Source: an uncultured Schlesneria sp.
GTDB taxonomy: Bacteria; Planctomycetota; Planctomycetia; Planctomycetales; Planctomycetaceae
Length of the DNA: 64,000 bases
NCBI GenBank assembly: GCA_903899985.1
Contig: CAIULL010000254.1
Coordinates: 1 to 64,000 of the forward strand
Reading direction: 5' to 3'
Shown here: piece after piece, positions 33,416-43,033 of the stretch
How the letters are laid out: each line of letters starts with the position of its first letter
Numbering within the stretch: position 1 is the first letter of the stretch
Position numbers and translations under genes: made by a program
The notes under the pieces: model-generated
Database searches by the model: none
Told to the model about the DNA's origin: nothing
What the model saw: only the letters and a program-made list of their open reading frames with translations

Positions 33416-36400
33416 ATGACCATTCGCGTTGCCCTGCATCACAAAACGACCTATACATACGATCGACTCGTCAATCTGTCGCCGCAAGTCATTCGACTGC
33501 GTCCGGCGCCACATTGCCGGACTCCGATTCTCAGTTACTCGCTGAAAGTACTGCCAGAAAAACAGTTTTTGAACTGGCAACAAGATCCCTACGGCAATTT
33601 CCTGGCTCGGCTCGTCTTTCCCGACAAAACCAGGCAACTCTCGGTCGAGGTTGATCTGGTCGCCGACATGACGGTGATCAATCCGTTCGATTTCTTTCTT
33701 GAACCTGAAGCAACGAATTTCCCGTTCTCATATACTGCGGCTCTGAAGTCGCAATTGCAGCCGTATCTCGTGACCGAACCTCTCTCAACCGTGATGCAAT
33801 CATTTGTTGAGAAAGCACCTCGGCATTCCATCACCACGAATGACTGTATCGTCGATTTTAATCAGTATGTGCAGAAGGCCGTGGGCTATGTCATTCGTAT
33901 GGAACCCGGTGTCCAGACCTGCGAAGAAACGCTGACAAAGAAAACCGGTTCGTGCCGTGACTCAGCGTGGTTGCTGGTCCAATTGCTGCGACACGTTGGC
34001 CTCGCGTCGCGCTTCGTCTCGGGATACTTGTTGCAGCTGAAACCTGACGTTGCTTCGCTGGACGGACCTTCCGGTGCCGCGACCGACTTCACAGACTTGC
34101 ATGCATGGGCGGAAGTATTTTTACCGGGTGCCGGTTGGGTCGGACTCGACCCAACGTCAGGGTTACTGGCGGGCGAAGGGCATATTCCTCTGGCGGCAAC
34201 CCCTGATCCTCAATCGGCCTCACCGATCTCTGGCGGCGTCGACAAATGTGAGGTCGAATTTGGGTTCGAAATGACAATTACGCGGGTCCACGAAGATCCG
34301 CGAGTGACGAAGCCCTATACTGAAGAGCAGTGGGCTGACATTGAACAACTCGGTGATTACGTTGACCGTGAGCTGGCGATCGGCCCCCGCTCGTTCACGA
34401 TGGGGGGCGAACCAACTTTCGTTTCCATCGATCATCGGGACGAACCCGAATGGAATACCGCCGCGCTGGGAGCAACCAAGCGAAAGCTGGGTGGAACTCT
34501 GTTCCGCCGGTTGGCGAATCGATTTGCTAACGGACCGCTGCTTCACTTCGGTCAGGGGAAATGGTATCCCGGCGAATCACTGCCGCGCTGGGCTCTTGGT
34601 TGTTACTGGAGGAAGGACACAGAGCCCGTATGGACTCGCCCTGATCTGATTGCCGACGATGATCGCGATTATGGCTACGGTGAAAAGGAAGCTCGAGAAT
34701 TTATTACGATGCTGGCGGATCAGCTGCAGGTCCAGTCCGAACACGTCGTCCCCGGCTATGAGGATACGTGGTATTACCTTTGGAAGGCGAGAAAGTTACC
34801 CGTCAATGTCGATCCATTCGACTCGAAACTCGACAACGAAGAAGACCGCGCGAGACTGGCTCGTGTGTTCGAACAGGGATTGGCCAGCACCGTCGGTTTT
34901 GTGTTGCCGATCATGCCGAACTATGCATCGAATGCACTGACTCGGTGGACCAGCGGCCCCTGGTTTTTACGACAGGGCCGTATGTTTCTCGTGCCTGGTG
35001 ATTCACCGATGGGATATCGCCTGCCGCTCGACTCGTTACCCTGGCTTCGCCCAGAGGAACGGCCCGAGGTTGTCGAACTTGACCCAATGGCCGAGCGAGG
35101 CGACTTGCCTCGACCGAATCTTAACGGGCAGCTTGCCCATCAGACTCATCCGAATGGCTTCGATTTAAAGGCATTGAAACCCGATCTGGCAGTGCCTCGT
35201 GTCCTGCAAACTCGAGGTCGAATTCTCGACTACGTAAAACGTTCGCTTGAAGACCTGGAACCTGTGTTAGCAGGCGCAGCGGACGAAGCAACAGCACGAC
35301 TGAGGAACAACGAATCAAGCTCGCGACGACCGTTGTATAACGGAAGTTCCGGCCACGGGACATGGGCTGATGATGGTTCCTCAAATGGCGATCATGGTGC
35401 AGACCTCGAAAGTGCAAACGGTCAGGGCCTTTCGTCAAATTTTGAACCAATCGTTCGCACAGCGTTATGTGTTGAGCCTCGAGGTGGTGTGCTTCATATC
35501 TTTATGCCTCCCTTGGATCGAATCGAACAATATCTCGATCTGGTTTCAGCGATTGAAGCAACGGCAGACGAACTGTCGATGCCGGTGCGAATCGAAGGCT
35601 ATCCCCCTCCGTATGACTATCGGGTCGATCATTTCAAAGTGACTCCTGACCCTGGTGTGATTGAAGTTAATCTGCAGCCGTCGCGCAGCTGGAAAGAGCT
35701 GGTGCGTAACACGACCGTCCTGTATGAAGAAGCTCATTTATCTCGGCTCAGTACCGAAAAGTTCATGCTTGATGGTCGCCATACGGGAACCGGTGGGGGT
35801 AACCACATTGTCATGGGTGGGCCGTCCCCGGCACAAAGTCCATTTCTGCGGCGGCCTGATCTGCTGCGAAGCCTCGTTTCGTACTGGAACAACCGCCCAT
35901 CGTTGTCTTACCTGTTCTCGGGGCTGTTCATCGGCCCGACAAGCCAGGCACCGCGATTGGACGAAGCTCGTCATGAAAACTTGTACGAGATGGAGATTGC
36001 CTGCTCGCAACTGCCAGAGAACGGTCCGTGCCCACCGTGGCTGGTCGACCGCGTGTTTCGGCACTTGTTGACAGACTTGACGGGAAACACACATCGAGCC
36101 GAGTTCTGTATCGATAAACTGTTCTCACCAGACAGTTCGAGTGGTCGATTGGGTCTTGTCGAGATGCGTGGCTTCGAGATGCCGCCACACGAGCGAATGA
36201 GCTTGACGCAACAGCTTCTAGTTCGAGCGTTGATCGCACGATTCTGGAACAAACCCTATCGCGAGTCGCTTGTCCGCTGGGGCACGACATTGCACGACCG
36301 GTTCATGTTGCCTCACTTTGTTGAGCAGGACTTTAACGAAGTCCTGGATGACTTGAATGAATCGGGATTCCGATTTGAGAACAAATGGTTCGCTCCCCAT

Positions 36401-36952
36401 GTCGAGTTCAGATTCCCGTTAATTGGTGAGTTGACAATTTCTGGAGTGCAGATTGAATTGCGTCAGGCAATTGAACCATGGCACGTACTGGGCGAAGAGT
36501 TCGGCGGAACGGGAGCCGCTCGTTATGTCGATTCGTCTGTGGAACGAGTTCAGGTCAAAGTTCGCGGACTGACTGATCCACGATTCGTGATTACCTGTAA
36601 CGGGCGACGCGTGCCGCTCCATCCGACAGGAACAAAAGGGGAATTTGTGGCTGGTGTCCGTTTCCGAGCGTGGCAACCACCGTCGTGTCTGCACCCGACG
36701 ATTGGAGTTCATTCGCCGCTGGTGTTTGACCTGCTCGACATGTGGAACAAGCGGTCACTCGGTGGCTGTACCTGGCACGTTTCTCATCCAGGTGGTCGGC
36801 ATTATGCAACCTTCCCGGTGAATGCATACGAAGCGGAAAGTCGTCGAGTGGCAAGATTCTTCCAAATCGGTCACACTCCTGGACTTCAGTTGATCCCAGA
36901 GAACGAAAAGAACGTTGACTATCCATTTACGTTGGATATGAGAAGGAGCTGA
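33416..36952 (+). CDS. Transglutaminase-like cysteine peptidase fused to DUF2126
   Basis: 1178 residues from the ATG at 33416; a longer frame from a TTG at 33371 is rejected because the family starts MTIRVALHHKTTYTYD. Residues 1-90 are the bacterial transglutaminase-like N-terminal domain. The papain-like core has Cys180 (TGSCRDSAW), His229 (DLHAWAEVF) and Asp245 (WVGLDPTSG), a complete triad. Residues about 300-1178 form DUF2126, a large domain of unknown enzymology, containing GGEPTFVSID, HFGQGKWYPGE, GSSGHGTWADD and TGGGNHIVMGGPSP. The triad suggests peptide hydrolysis or transamidation. Third gene of the cluster. Confidence 0.93.
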   Translation: MTIRVALHHKTTYTYDRLVNLSPQVIRLRPAPHCRTPILSYSLKVLPEKQFLNWQQDPYGNFLARLVFPDKTRQLSVEVDLVADMTVINPFDFFLEPEATNFPFSYTAALKSQLQPYLVTEPLSTVMQSFVEKAPRHSITTNDCIVDFNQYVQKAVGYVIRMEPGVQTCEETLTKKTGSCRDSAWLLVQLLRHVGLASRFVSGYLLQLKPDVASLDGPSGAATDFTDLHAWAEVFLPGAGWVGLDPTSGLLAGEGHIPLAATPDPQSASPISGGVDKCEVEFGFEMTITRVHEDPRVTKPYTEEQWADIEQLGDYVDRELAIGPRSFTMGGEPTFVSIDHRDEPEWNTAALGATKRKLGGTLFRRLANRFANGPLLHFGQGKWYPGESLPRWALGCYWRKDTEPVWTRPDLIADDDRDYGYGEKEAREFITMLADQLQVQSEHVVPGYEDTWYYLWKARKLPVNVDPFDSKLDNEEDRARLARVFEQGLASTVGFVLPIMPNYASNALTRWTSGPWFLRQGRMFLVPGDSPMGYRLPLDSLPWLRPEERPEVVELDPMAERGDLPRPNLNGQLAHQTHPNGFDLKALKPDLAVPRVLQTRGRILDYVKRSLEDLEPVLAGAADEATARLRNNESSSRRPLYNGSSGHGTWADDGSSNGDHGADLESANGQGLSSNFEPIVRTALCVEPRGGVLHIFMPPLDRIEQYLDLVSAIEATADELSMPVRIEGYPPPYDYRVDHFKVTPDPGVIEVNLQPSRSWKELVRNTTVLYEEAHLSRLSTEKFMLDGRHTGTGGGNHIVMGGPSPAQSPFLRRPDLLRSLVSYWNNRPSLSYLFSGLFIGPTSQAPRLDEARHENLYEMEIACSQLPENGPCPPWLVDRVFRHLLTDLTGNTHRAEFCIDKLFSPDSSSGRLGLVEMRGFEMPPHERMSLTQQLLVRALIARFWNKPYRESLVRWGTTLHDRFMLPHFVEQDFNEVLDDLNESGFRFENKWFAPHVEFRFPLIGELTISGVQIELRQAIEPWHVLGEEFGGTGAARYVDSSVERVQVKVRGLTDPRFVITCNGRRVPLHPTGTKGEFVAGVRFRAWQPPSCLHPTIGVHSPLVFDLLDMWNKRSLGGCTWHVSHPGGRHYATFPVNAYEAESRRVARFFQIGHTPGLQLIPENEKNVDYPFTLDMRRS

Positions 36953-37071
36953 AGTACGTTTTTCTTGCTTGAGCTTTCCGTTGCGAAAGATATCCACCGT
37001 GAAATTTTTGGCCGACGACGTAAGGTTCAGAAAAGAAAGCGGGATACTGACTTTCTGGAGTCTGCGTAACA

Positions 37072-39645
37072 ATGAATGACAGTACCGGTACGGTGAGTGC
37101 TCATCCGGCCGGCGATATCGTGTCACAGTATCAGCCGCCGAATCAGCTCTTTGATGAGATGCTGGGATCGGGGGGAGTTGTACGCCCCGCGTGGTCGCGA
37201 TTAGCCCAAAGCCTGAATGAAGAAGGGTCAGCAGGTCTCGGTCGCCGTAGCGACCAAGCTCGCCATCTCCTTCGTGAAAATGGTGTGACTTATAACGTCT
37301 ATGGGGCGGCCAAGGATCTGGAGCGGCCGTGGGAACTCGATCCCATTCCGCTGATGATTCCGATCGAAGAATGGAAGCGGCTGGAAGACGCCCTCAAGCA
37401 GCGCGCCCGGTTGTCGAACCGGATTCTCGCCGATGTCTATGGCCCGCAAGAGCTGATGCAGTCGGGCATTCTGCCTCCCAACAGCTTGTTTGAACACCCG
37501 AATTATCTTTTGCCCTGTGTGGGAATTAAGCCTCCAGGCGGGATCTTTGTTCACTGGTATGCCGCTCAGTTGGCGCGAGATGCAAGCGGCCAGTGGATCG
37601 CACTTGGTGATCGATCACAGGGCCCGTCTGGAGCAGGATACGCGGTTGAGAACCGGATTGTTATCTCTCGCACTTTGCCCGAAGAATTTCAAAGTTTAAA
37701 CGTCGTCCGACTTGCCTCGTTTTTCATCGCGTTGCAGAACACCCTTGCGAGCTTGTCTCGCAGCCATCGCGAGAATCCCCGCGTTGTTCTGCTGTCTCCC
37801 GGCCCCAAAAGCTCCCGCTACTTCGAGGATGTTTATCTCGCACGGTATCTTGGCTATACGCTGGTCGAAGGGGGCGATCTGACAGTCCGCGGCGACGGCG
37901 TCTACTTAAAGACCCTCGGCGGGTTACTTGAAGTCGATGTCATCTTCCGACGAATGGCTGATGGACGTTGCGATCCGCTCGAATTGCGTCCTGATTCCCG
38001 AGCAGGAATTCCGGGACTGATCCAGGTCGTACGAGACGGCCAGGTTGTCGTCGCGAACGCTTTGGGAAGTGGATTCCTTGAAGCCCCGTTACTTCAGGCA
38101 TTTCTTCCTGCGGCCTGTCGATTTCTGCTCGGAGAAGACCTCAAACTCCCTTCCGTCCCGACATGGTGGTGCGGACGAAATGAAGACCTGAGATACGTTG
38201 AAGCGAATCTCGATCGTCTGGTCATTCGTCACGCTTTTCGACACCACAACACAAAGGTCTATATTGGAAGTAACCTGGCGTACGACGAGCGAGCCAGATT
38301 AATTTCAGAAATGCGTTCTAAGCCCAGTCAATTCGTGGCCCAGGAACCTGTCGTGGGGTCGACAGCCCCGGTCTGGTGTAATGATCGAATGCAGCCATGG
38401 CATGTGACATTACGGGCCTTCGCCGTCGCGACCGATGGCGACTATCAGGTGATGCCGGGAGGCTTGTCACGCGTTGCAACTCGATCCGAAACACTGACGG
38501 AATCGATGGCGGCCGGGCAGCGAAGTAAAGACGTCTGGGTACTTGCCGATGGCCCGGTTGAACCGGTGTCATTGCTTCGCCCGAAACAAACCGCATTGGA
38601 ACTTCGCCGGAGCGCGAACGACTTACCAAGCCGAGCGGCCGACCATTTGTTCTGGCTGGGGCGCTCGATCGAAAGGACAGAGGCCAAGGTTCGCCATGCA
38701 CGCAGTGTTGTGGCTCGCATGACGAGCGAATTGCAACCGGCTCGATTGTCAGATCTTCATTTACTGGTCCTGGCGATCGACGACCCGGGCGAATCACCAT
38801 TGGCTGCGAATACTGATGAAAACGGGCTTTGGCAAGCCCTGGTCGAATCGGTCTGGTCGTTTCTTCACGATCCTTATCGGAAGGCCGGTTTATTCGACGC
38901 CATTGAGACGACTCACCGGACGGCATCGATCGTTCGAGATCGTATTTCTGTCGATGGCTGGCGAATCATCAATCAATTGAAATTTCCGCAATCACGTCAA
39001 GTCACAGCCCCCAGGACATCGGCCGACCTTGCTGAAGCATTAGCCCCGTTAAATCAATTGTTGACTTCGCTTTCAGCGTTCAGCGGCCTCTGTAACGACA
39101 GCATGACGCGCGGGCCCGGTTGGCGATTTCTTGATATCGGACGGCGAATTGAACGGGCTTTGCAAACGCTTCGAGTCATCCGTGGTTTGCTGGTCGATGG
39201 TCAGGCGGACGTTTTGCCTCGACTCGAAGCGATGCTTGAAATTGCGGATAGTTCGATGACTTACCGTTACCGGTATCTCACGACGCTTCAGTTGGCGCCG
39301 GTTCTCGATCTCGTATTAGCCGACGAGTCGAACCCAAGAGCCGTTGGCTTTCAACTGATGGCATTATCTGAGCATGTGCGAAGTCTTGCGCGAGACGAAT
39401 CAGAAATGGTCCGTACTTCGGAACAAAAGCTTGTGCTGTCGGCTCAAGCCTCTCTGAGATTGGCCGACGTGGAATCCTTTTGCGCAGTGAATGGAGCAGG
39501 TGATCGTCGACAATTGGATAAGTTTTTAGCCCTGCTGACTTCCGATCTTCGTGCTCTGTCCGATAGCATTACGCATACGTATCTCACGCACACGGTTGAT
39601 TCAAGGCAACTTGAGGTCCAACTTCAGATTCCAAGACGAGCATGA
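37072..39645 (+). CDS. Fused circularly permuted ATP-grasp and alpha-E protein
   Basis: 857 residues. Residues 1-500 align with the ligase at 30559 (VTYNVYG, CVGIKPPGGIFVHW, GIPGLIQVVRDGQVVVANALGSG), and 520-857 with the alpha-E protein (ADHLFWLGRSIERTEAKVRHAR, GWRFLDIGRRIERALQTLR). The ligase motif corresponding to [11 protein letters not shown] in the split version reads ALGDRSQGPSG here, so two acidic/amide positions differ. This fused class is known elsewhere, so the change may mark a different substrate or loss of catalysis. It is followed directly by a second transglutaminase, forming a second module. Confidence 0.93.
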   Translation: MNDSTGTVSAHPAGDIVSQYQPPNQLFDEMLGSGGVVRPAWSRLAQSLNEEGSAGLGRRSDQARHLLRENGVTYNVYGAAKDLERPWELDPIPLMIPIEEWKRLEDALKQRARLSNRILADVYGPQELMQSGILPPNSLFEHPNYLLPCVGIKPPGGIFVHWYAAQLARDASGQWIALGDRSQGPSGAGYAVENRIVISRTLPEEFQSLNVVRLASFFIALQNTLASLSRSHRENPRVVLLSPGPKSSRYFEDVYLARYLGYTLVEGGDLTVRGDGVYLKTLGGLLEVDVIFRRMADGRCDPLELRPDSRAGIPGLIQVVRDGQVVVANALGSGFLEAPLLQAFLPAACRFLLGEDLKLPSVPTWWCGRNEDLRYVEANLDRLVIRHAFRHHNTKVYIGSNLAYDERARLISEMRSKPSQFVAQEPVVGSTAPVWCNDRMQPWHVTLRAFAVATDGDYQVMPGGLSRVATRSETLTESMAAGQRSKDVWVLADGPVEPVSLLRPKQTALELRRSANDLPSRAADHLFWLGRSIERTEAKVRHARSVVARMTSELQPARLSDLHLLVLAIDDPGESPLAANTDENGLWQALVESVWSFLHDPYRKAGLFDAIETTHRTASIVRDRISVDGWRIINQLKFPQSRQVTAPRTSADLAEALAPLNQLLTSLSAFSGLCNDSMTRGPGWRFLDIGRRIERALQTLRVIRGLLVDGQADVLPRLEAMLEIADSSMTYRYRYLTTLQLAPVLDLVLADESNPRAVGFQLMALSEHVRSLARDESEMVRTSEQKLVLSAQASLRLADVESFCAVNGAGDRRQLDKFLALLTSDLRALSDSITHTYLTHTVDSRQLEVQLQIPRRA

Positions 39646-39724
39646 ACTTGGCTTGTTTTTTTTGATTTGAGGGTAATCGAATCCGTGTTCGTTGGTTTTG
39701 TCTCCTCGTCATTAAAAACTTCTG

Positions 39725-40612
39725 ATGCACTATACCGTTCGACATACAACGACGTATTCGTACACTGACCCAGTGTCAATCTGTCAGAACGATGTTCATT
39801 TGACCCCCCGCCAGACTCCGTTTCAAACAACGGCCGGGTTCCTGTTAGAAGTTTCTCCTGAACCAATGCTTCAGCGCTCGTGGATCGACACGTTCGGCAA
39901 TGAGGTACGCTATTTCTCACTGGAAGAACCACATCAGGAACTGCGAGTCACTGCGCGAAGCCGTATCACCGTAATGAAGCGAGAACTCCCTTCAGCGTTC
40001 GAAACGTGCCCCTGGGAATCAGCTCGCGACATGATTGCCGCTGCTGAAACTCCTGAAATGCGAAAGTTGTCCCAGTTTCGATTTGAGTCTCCTTATGTGC
40101 GGTATCTGAATGAAGCCCGCGATTATGCACTACCAAGTTTCACGCCGGGTCGCCCCATTCTCGACGCGGCACTCGATCTGACCTCGAGGATTTATCACGA
40201 GTTCGAGTACGCTCCTGCTGCAACGAGCATCAGCACACCAACGAAGGAAGTGCTCGAAAAGAAACGCGGAGTTTGCCAGGACTTCGCACATCTTCAGATT
40301 ACGGCTTTGAGAACTCTGGGTTTGGCGGCGCGCTATGTCAGCGGATATCTTGTCACTGCTCCTCCACCAGGCAAACCAAGACTCGTCGGAGCCGACGCTT
40401 CGCATGCGTGGCTGGCAGTCTTTTGCCCGGGACATGGATGGATCGACCTTGACCCTACGAATAACGTGATTCCCCAGGAGCGACACATTACCATCGGTTG
40501 GGGCCGCGACTATGGCGATGTGTGTCCAATTCAGGGGGTCCTGACCGGCGGGGGCTCCCATGTGTTGACCGTCTCAGTTGATGTCGCTCCAGTGCCGATT
40601 GACGCCACATGA
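39725..40612 (+). CDS. Stand-alone transglutaminase-like cysteine peptidase
   Basis: 295 residues, start ATG at 39725. Begins with the family N-terminal strand MHYTVRHTTTYSYTDPV, shared with the fused protein at 33416. Catalytic Cys184 in RGVCQDFAHL, His227 in ASHAWLAVF and Asp243 in DLDPTNN are present. No signal peptide. It pairs with the ATP-grasp/alpha-E fusion just upstream (79 bases apart), giving a ligase plus peptidase set. Target peptides are unknown. Confidence 0.93.
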   Translation: MHYTVRHTTTYSYTDPVSICQNDVHLTPRQTPFQTTAGFLLEVSPEPMLQRSWIDTFGNEVRYFSLEEPHQELRVTARSRITVMKRELPSAFETCPWESARDMIAAAETPEMRKLSQFRFESPYVRYLNEARDYALPSFTPGRPILDAALDLTSRIYHEFEYAPAATSISTPTKEVLEKKRGVCQDFAHLQITALRTLGLAARYVSGYLVTAPPPGKPRLVGADASHAWLAVFCPGHGWIDLDPTNNVIPQERHITIGWGRDYGDVCPIQGVLTGGGSHVLTVSVDVAPVPIDAT

Positions 40613-40636
40613 TGCGGTCCCTATAAACACCCCCTT

Positions 40637-40667
40637 CTTCGACTTACCGGTCGAAGCTGTTATTTTT
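40637..40667 (+). terminator. Short hairpin after the cluster
   Basis: CTTCGAC (40637-40643) pairs with GTCGAAG (40650-40656), followed by CTGTTATTTTT. A weak terminator separating the ATP-grasp cluster from thrS. Confidence 0.55.
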
Positions 40668-40711
40668 GCTTTGCCTTCGGTCCAATCCCTTTGTCTAGGA
40701 TTGCCCTCGCC

Positions 40712-42913
40712 ATGCTTCAAGTCAAATTGCCGGACGGTACGATTGTTGATCATCCAGATCATGCCACAGCCTATGATGTCGCCTCGGCCATCAGCCCACG
40801 GCTCGCTTCGGCGGCGATCGGGGCCGTCGTTGCCGGTCAGGTCACGGATATTCTGAGACCACTGAGTGAAGCCACGGATGAGCGACCCGTGCCATTACAG
40901 CTCTTAACCGAAAAGGATCCAGCCTCACTGGCAATCCTGCGACACTCGTGTGCCCACATTATGGCACGTGCCGTGATGCGATTATGGCCAGGCGTCGAGT
41001 TGGCATTTGGACCGACAACGGGGCATGGTTATTACTATGACATCGCCTGTTCGCACACGATCAGCGAAGACGACTTCCCCCGAATCGAAGCCGAAATGCA
41101 GCGGATTGTCGACATGGGAGAACCGTTCGAACGGTTCATTTGTGATCGCGAAGAAGCACTGAAACTTGTCGATGGAATGTCTCAATCCCTGAAGGTTGAA
41201 CACATCAACACAGGCCTCGCCACACATCCGACTGTCAGTTTTTACCGACAGGGTGAGTTCGTTGACCTCTGCCGTGGACCACATATTCCCGATGCAAAAC
41301 GCGTGAAGGCGTTCAAGTTACTCTCAGTGGCAGGAGCCTACTGGAAAGGTGATGCCAGCGGGAAACAATTGCAGCGACTGTACGGTACGGCCTGGTTTTC
41401 GCAAAAGGACCTGGATTCGTACCTTGACCAGGTCAACGAAGCCAAGCGTCGAGACCACCGCGTGCTCGGCAAACAGTTGAACTTGTTCGCCATCAGTCAA
41501 GAAGTTGGGCAGGGGCTTTGCTTGTGGCTTCCGAAAGGTGCAACAATCCGCGCAACGCTTGAAGACTTTATCAAGCGGGAACTGATCGCGCGTGGCTATC
41601 AGCCGGTCTACTCACCGCATATTGGTCGAGTCGACATGTACGAAACCAGCGGGCATTTCCCTTATTACCGCGAATCGCAGTTTGCTCCGATTTTCGGTCA
41701 CGACGCAGGAGCACTGGTCGACTACTGGGTCCGTCGCCTGGAGGCCCTGATTACCGATGGAACTGCTTTTTCTCCTGAGGATGAAAAGAAGCTGGCGGAT
41801 TCAGCGAAGCTGATGGGGATGGAGCTTGCCGATTTCCCTTCGAATGGGACTCCGACCGCACGTAAAGAATTTTTGCGGACTTGGGAAAAACAGCAGGAGC
41901 GATATCTGCTCAAGCCGATGAACTGCCCGCATCACGTGCAGATTTATAAGGCTCAACAGCGAAGTTATCGCGACCTTCCCGTACGATTGGCAGAATTCGG
42001 TACCGTCTATCGGCACGAACAGTCGGGCGAACTGAATGGAATGTTGCGAGTCCGAGGCCTCACCCAGGACGACGCACATCTGTTCGTCACGCCCGATCAA
42101 GTTCTGGAGGAGTTCAAGTCGACGCTGGAACTGGTCAAATTCGTGCTTGCCAGCGTTGGCCTGAACGACTATCGCGTTCAACTCTCCTGTCGTGATTCGA
42201 AGAACAAGTCGAAGTATGTCGGTACGGATGAAGGCTGGGAAAACGCCCAGAATTCGTTGCGAAAAGTGCTTACCGAAATGCAGATGCCGTTCGTCGAGCG
42301 AGAAGGTGAAGCGGCATTCTACGGACCGAAGACCGACTTTATGGTTCGCGACTGCATCGGTCGCGAATGGCAACTCGGTACCGTCCAGCTCGACTTCAAT
42401 CTCCCGGAACGTTTTCAATTGGAATACGTCGGTGCGGACAATCAGACCCACCGCCCGGTCATGATCCATCGCGCACCGTTTGGTTCAATGGAACGATTCA
42501 CCGGTATGTTGATCGAGCATTTCGCCGGGGCATTTCCACTCTGGCTGGCTCCCGAGCAGATTCGAGTCATGTCGATCAGCGACAAGTTCGAAGACTATGC
42601 GAAGCAGGTCGAAGCCCGTTTCCGCGCGGCGGGTTTCCGCGTGACAACCGATCTACGCGGCGCCAAGATCAACGCCAAAGTTCGTGATGCGCAAGTCGAA
42701 CTGATCCCCTACATGCTGATCGTTGGCGGTCGAGACGTTGAAAACGGCACAGTATCAATCCGCGACCGTATCGAAGGTGACCTCGGTGCCATGCCTCTGG
42801 AGGCGGCTCTGACCAAGCTTCAAAATGAAGTCGCTGAACGAACAATCCGCCAAGTAAGCGAGAAGAAGTTTCAGCAATTTGACGAGGCAGGCGAAGCGGC
42901 AAACGAATACTGA
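40712..42913 (+). CDS. thrS: Threonyl-tRNA synthetase with an extra insertion
   Basis: Charges tRNA-Thr; class II synthetase. 733 residues from the ATG at 40712; the TTG at 40691 is rejected because [13 protein letters not shown] is the usual TGS start. TGS at 1-65, the editing domain with [17 protein letters not shown], then the catalytic core with NCPHHVQIY (zinc cysteine), [27 protein letters not shown] and motif 3 in [11 protein letters not shown]. Escherichia coli ThrS is about 640 residues; the excess lies mainly at residues about 329-397, between the FGHDAG and LLKPMNCP segments, where the usual sequence is nearly contiguous. Confidence 0.96.
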   Translation: MLQVKLPDGTIVDHPDHATAYDVASAISPRLASAAIGAVVAGQVTDILRPLSEATDERPVPLQLLTEKDPASLAILRHSCAHIMARAVMRLWPGVELAFGPTTGHGYYYDIACSHTISEDDFPRIEAEMQRIVDMGEPFERFICDREEALKLVDGMSQSLKVEHINTGLATHPTVSFYRQGEFVDLCRGPHIPDAKRVKAFKLLSVAGAYWKGDASGKQLQRLYGTAWFSQKDLDSYLDQVNEAKRRDHRVLGKQLNLFAISQEVGQGLCLWLPKGATIRATLEDFIKRELIARGYQPVYSPHIGRVDMYETSGHFPYYRESQFAPIFGHDAGALVDYWVRRLEALITDGTAFSPEDEKKLADSAKLMGMELADFPSNGTPTARKEFLRTWEKQQERYLLKPMNCPHHVQIYKAQQRSYRDLPVRLAEFGTVYRHEQSGELNGMLRVRGLTQDDAHLFVTPDQVLEEFKSTLELVKFVLASVGLNDYRVQLSCRDSKNKSKYVGTDEGWENAQNSLRKVLTEMQMPFVEREGEAAFYGPKTDFMVRDCIGREWQLGTVQLDFNLPERFQLEYVGADNQTHRPVMIHRAPFGSMERFTGMLIEHFAGAFPLWLAPEQIRVMSISDKFEDYAKQVEARFRAAGFRVTTDLRGAKINAKVRDAQVELIPYMLIVGGRDVENGTVSIRDRIEGDLGAMPLEAALTKLQNEVAERTIRQVSEKKFQQFDEAGEAANEY

Positions 42914-43033
42914 ATCAGTATTTGAAACGAAATGCGATCGGCAGGTAACGCGACGGCGTAAACGACGAACGTCACCTGGGTTTGGTATTTGACTGAGCAA
43001 ATACAACTCTCGAATCGATGGGAGTCTGTTGTC

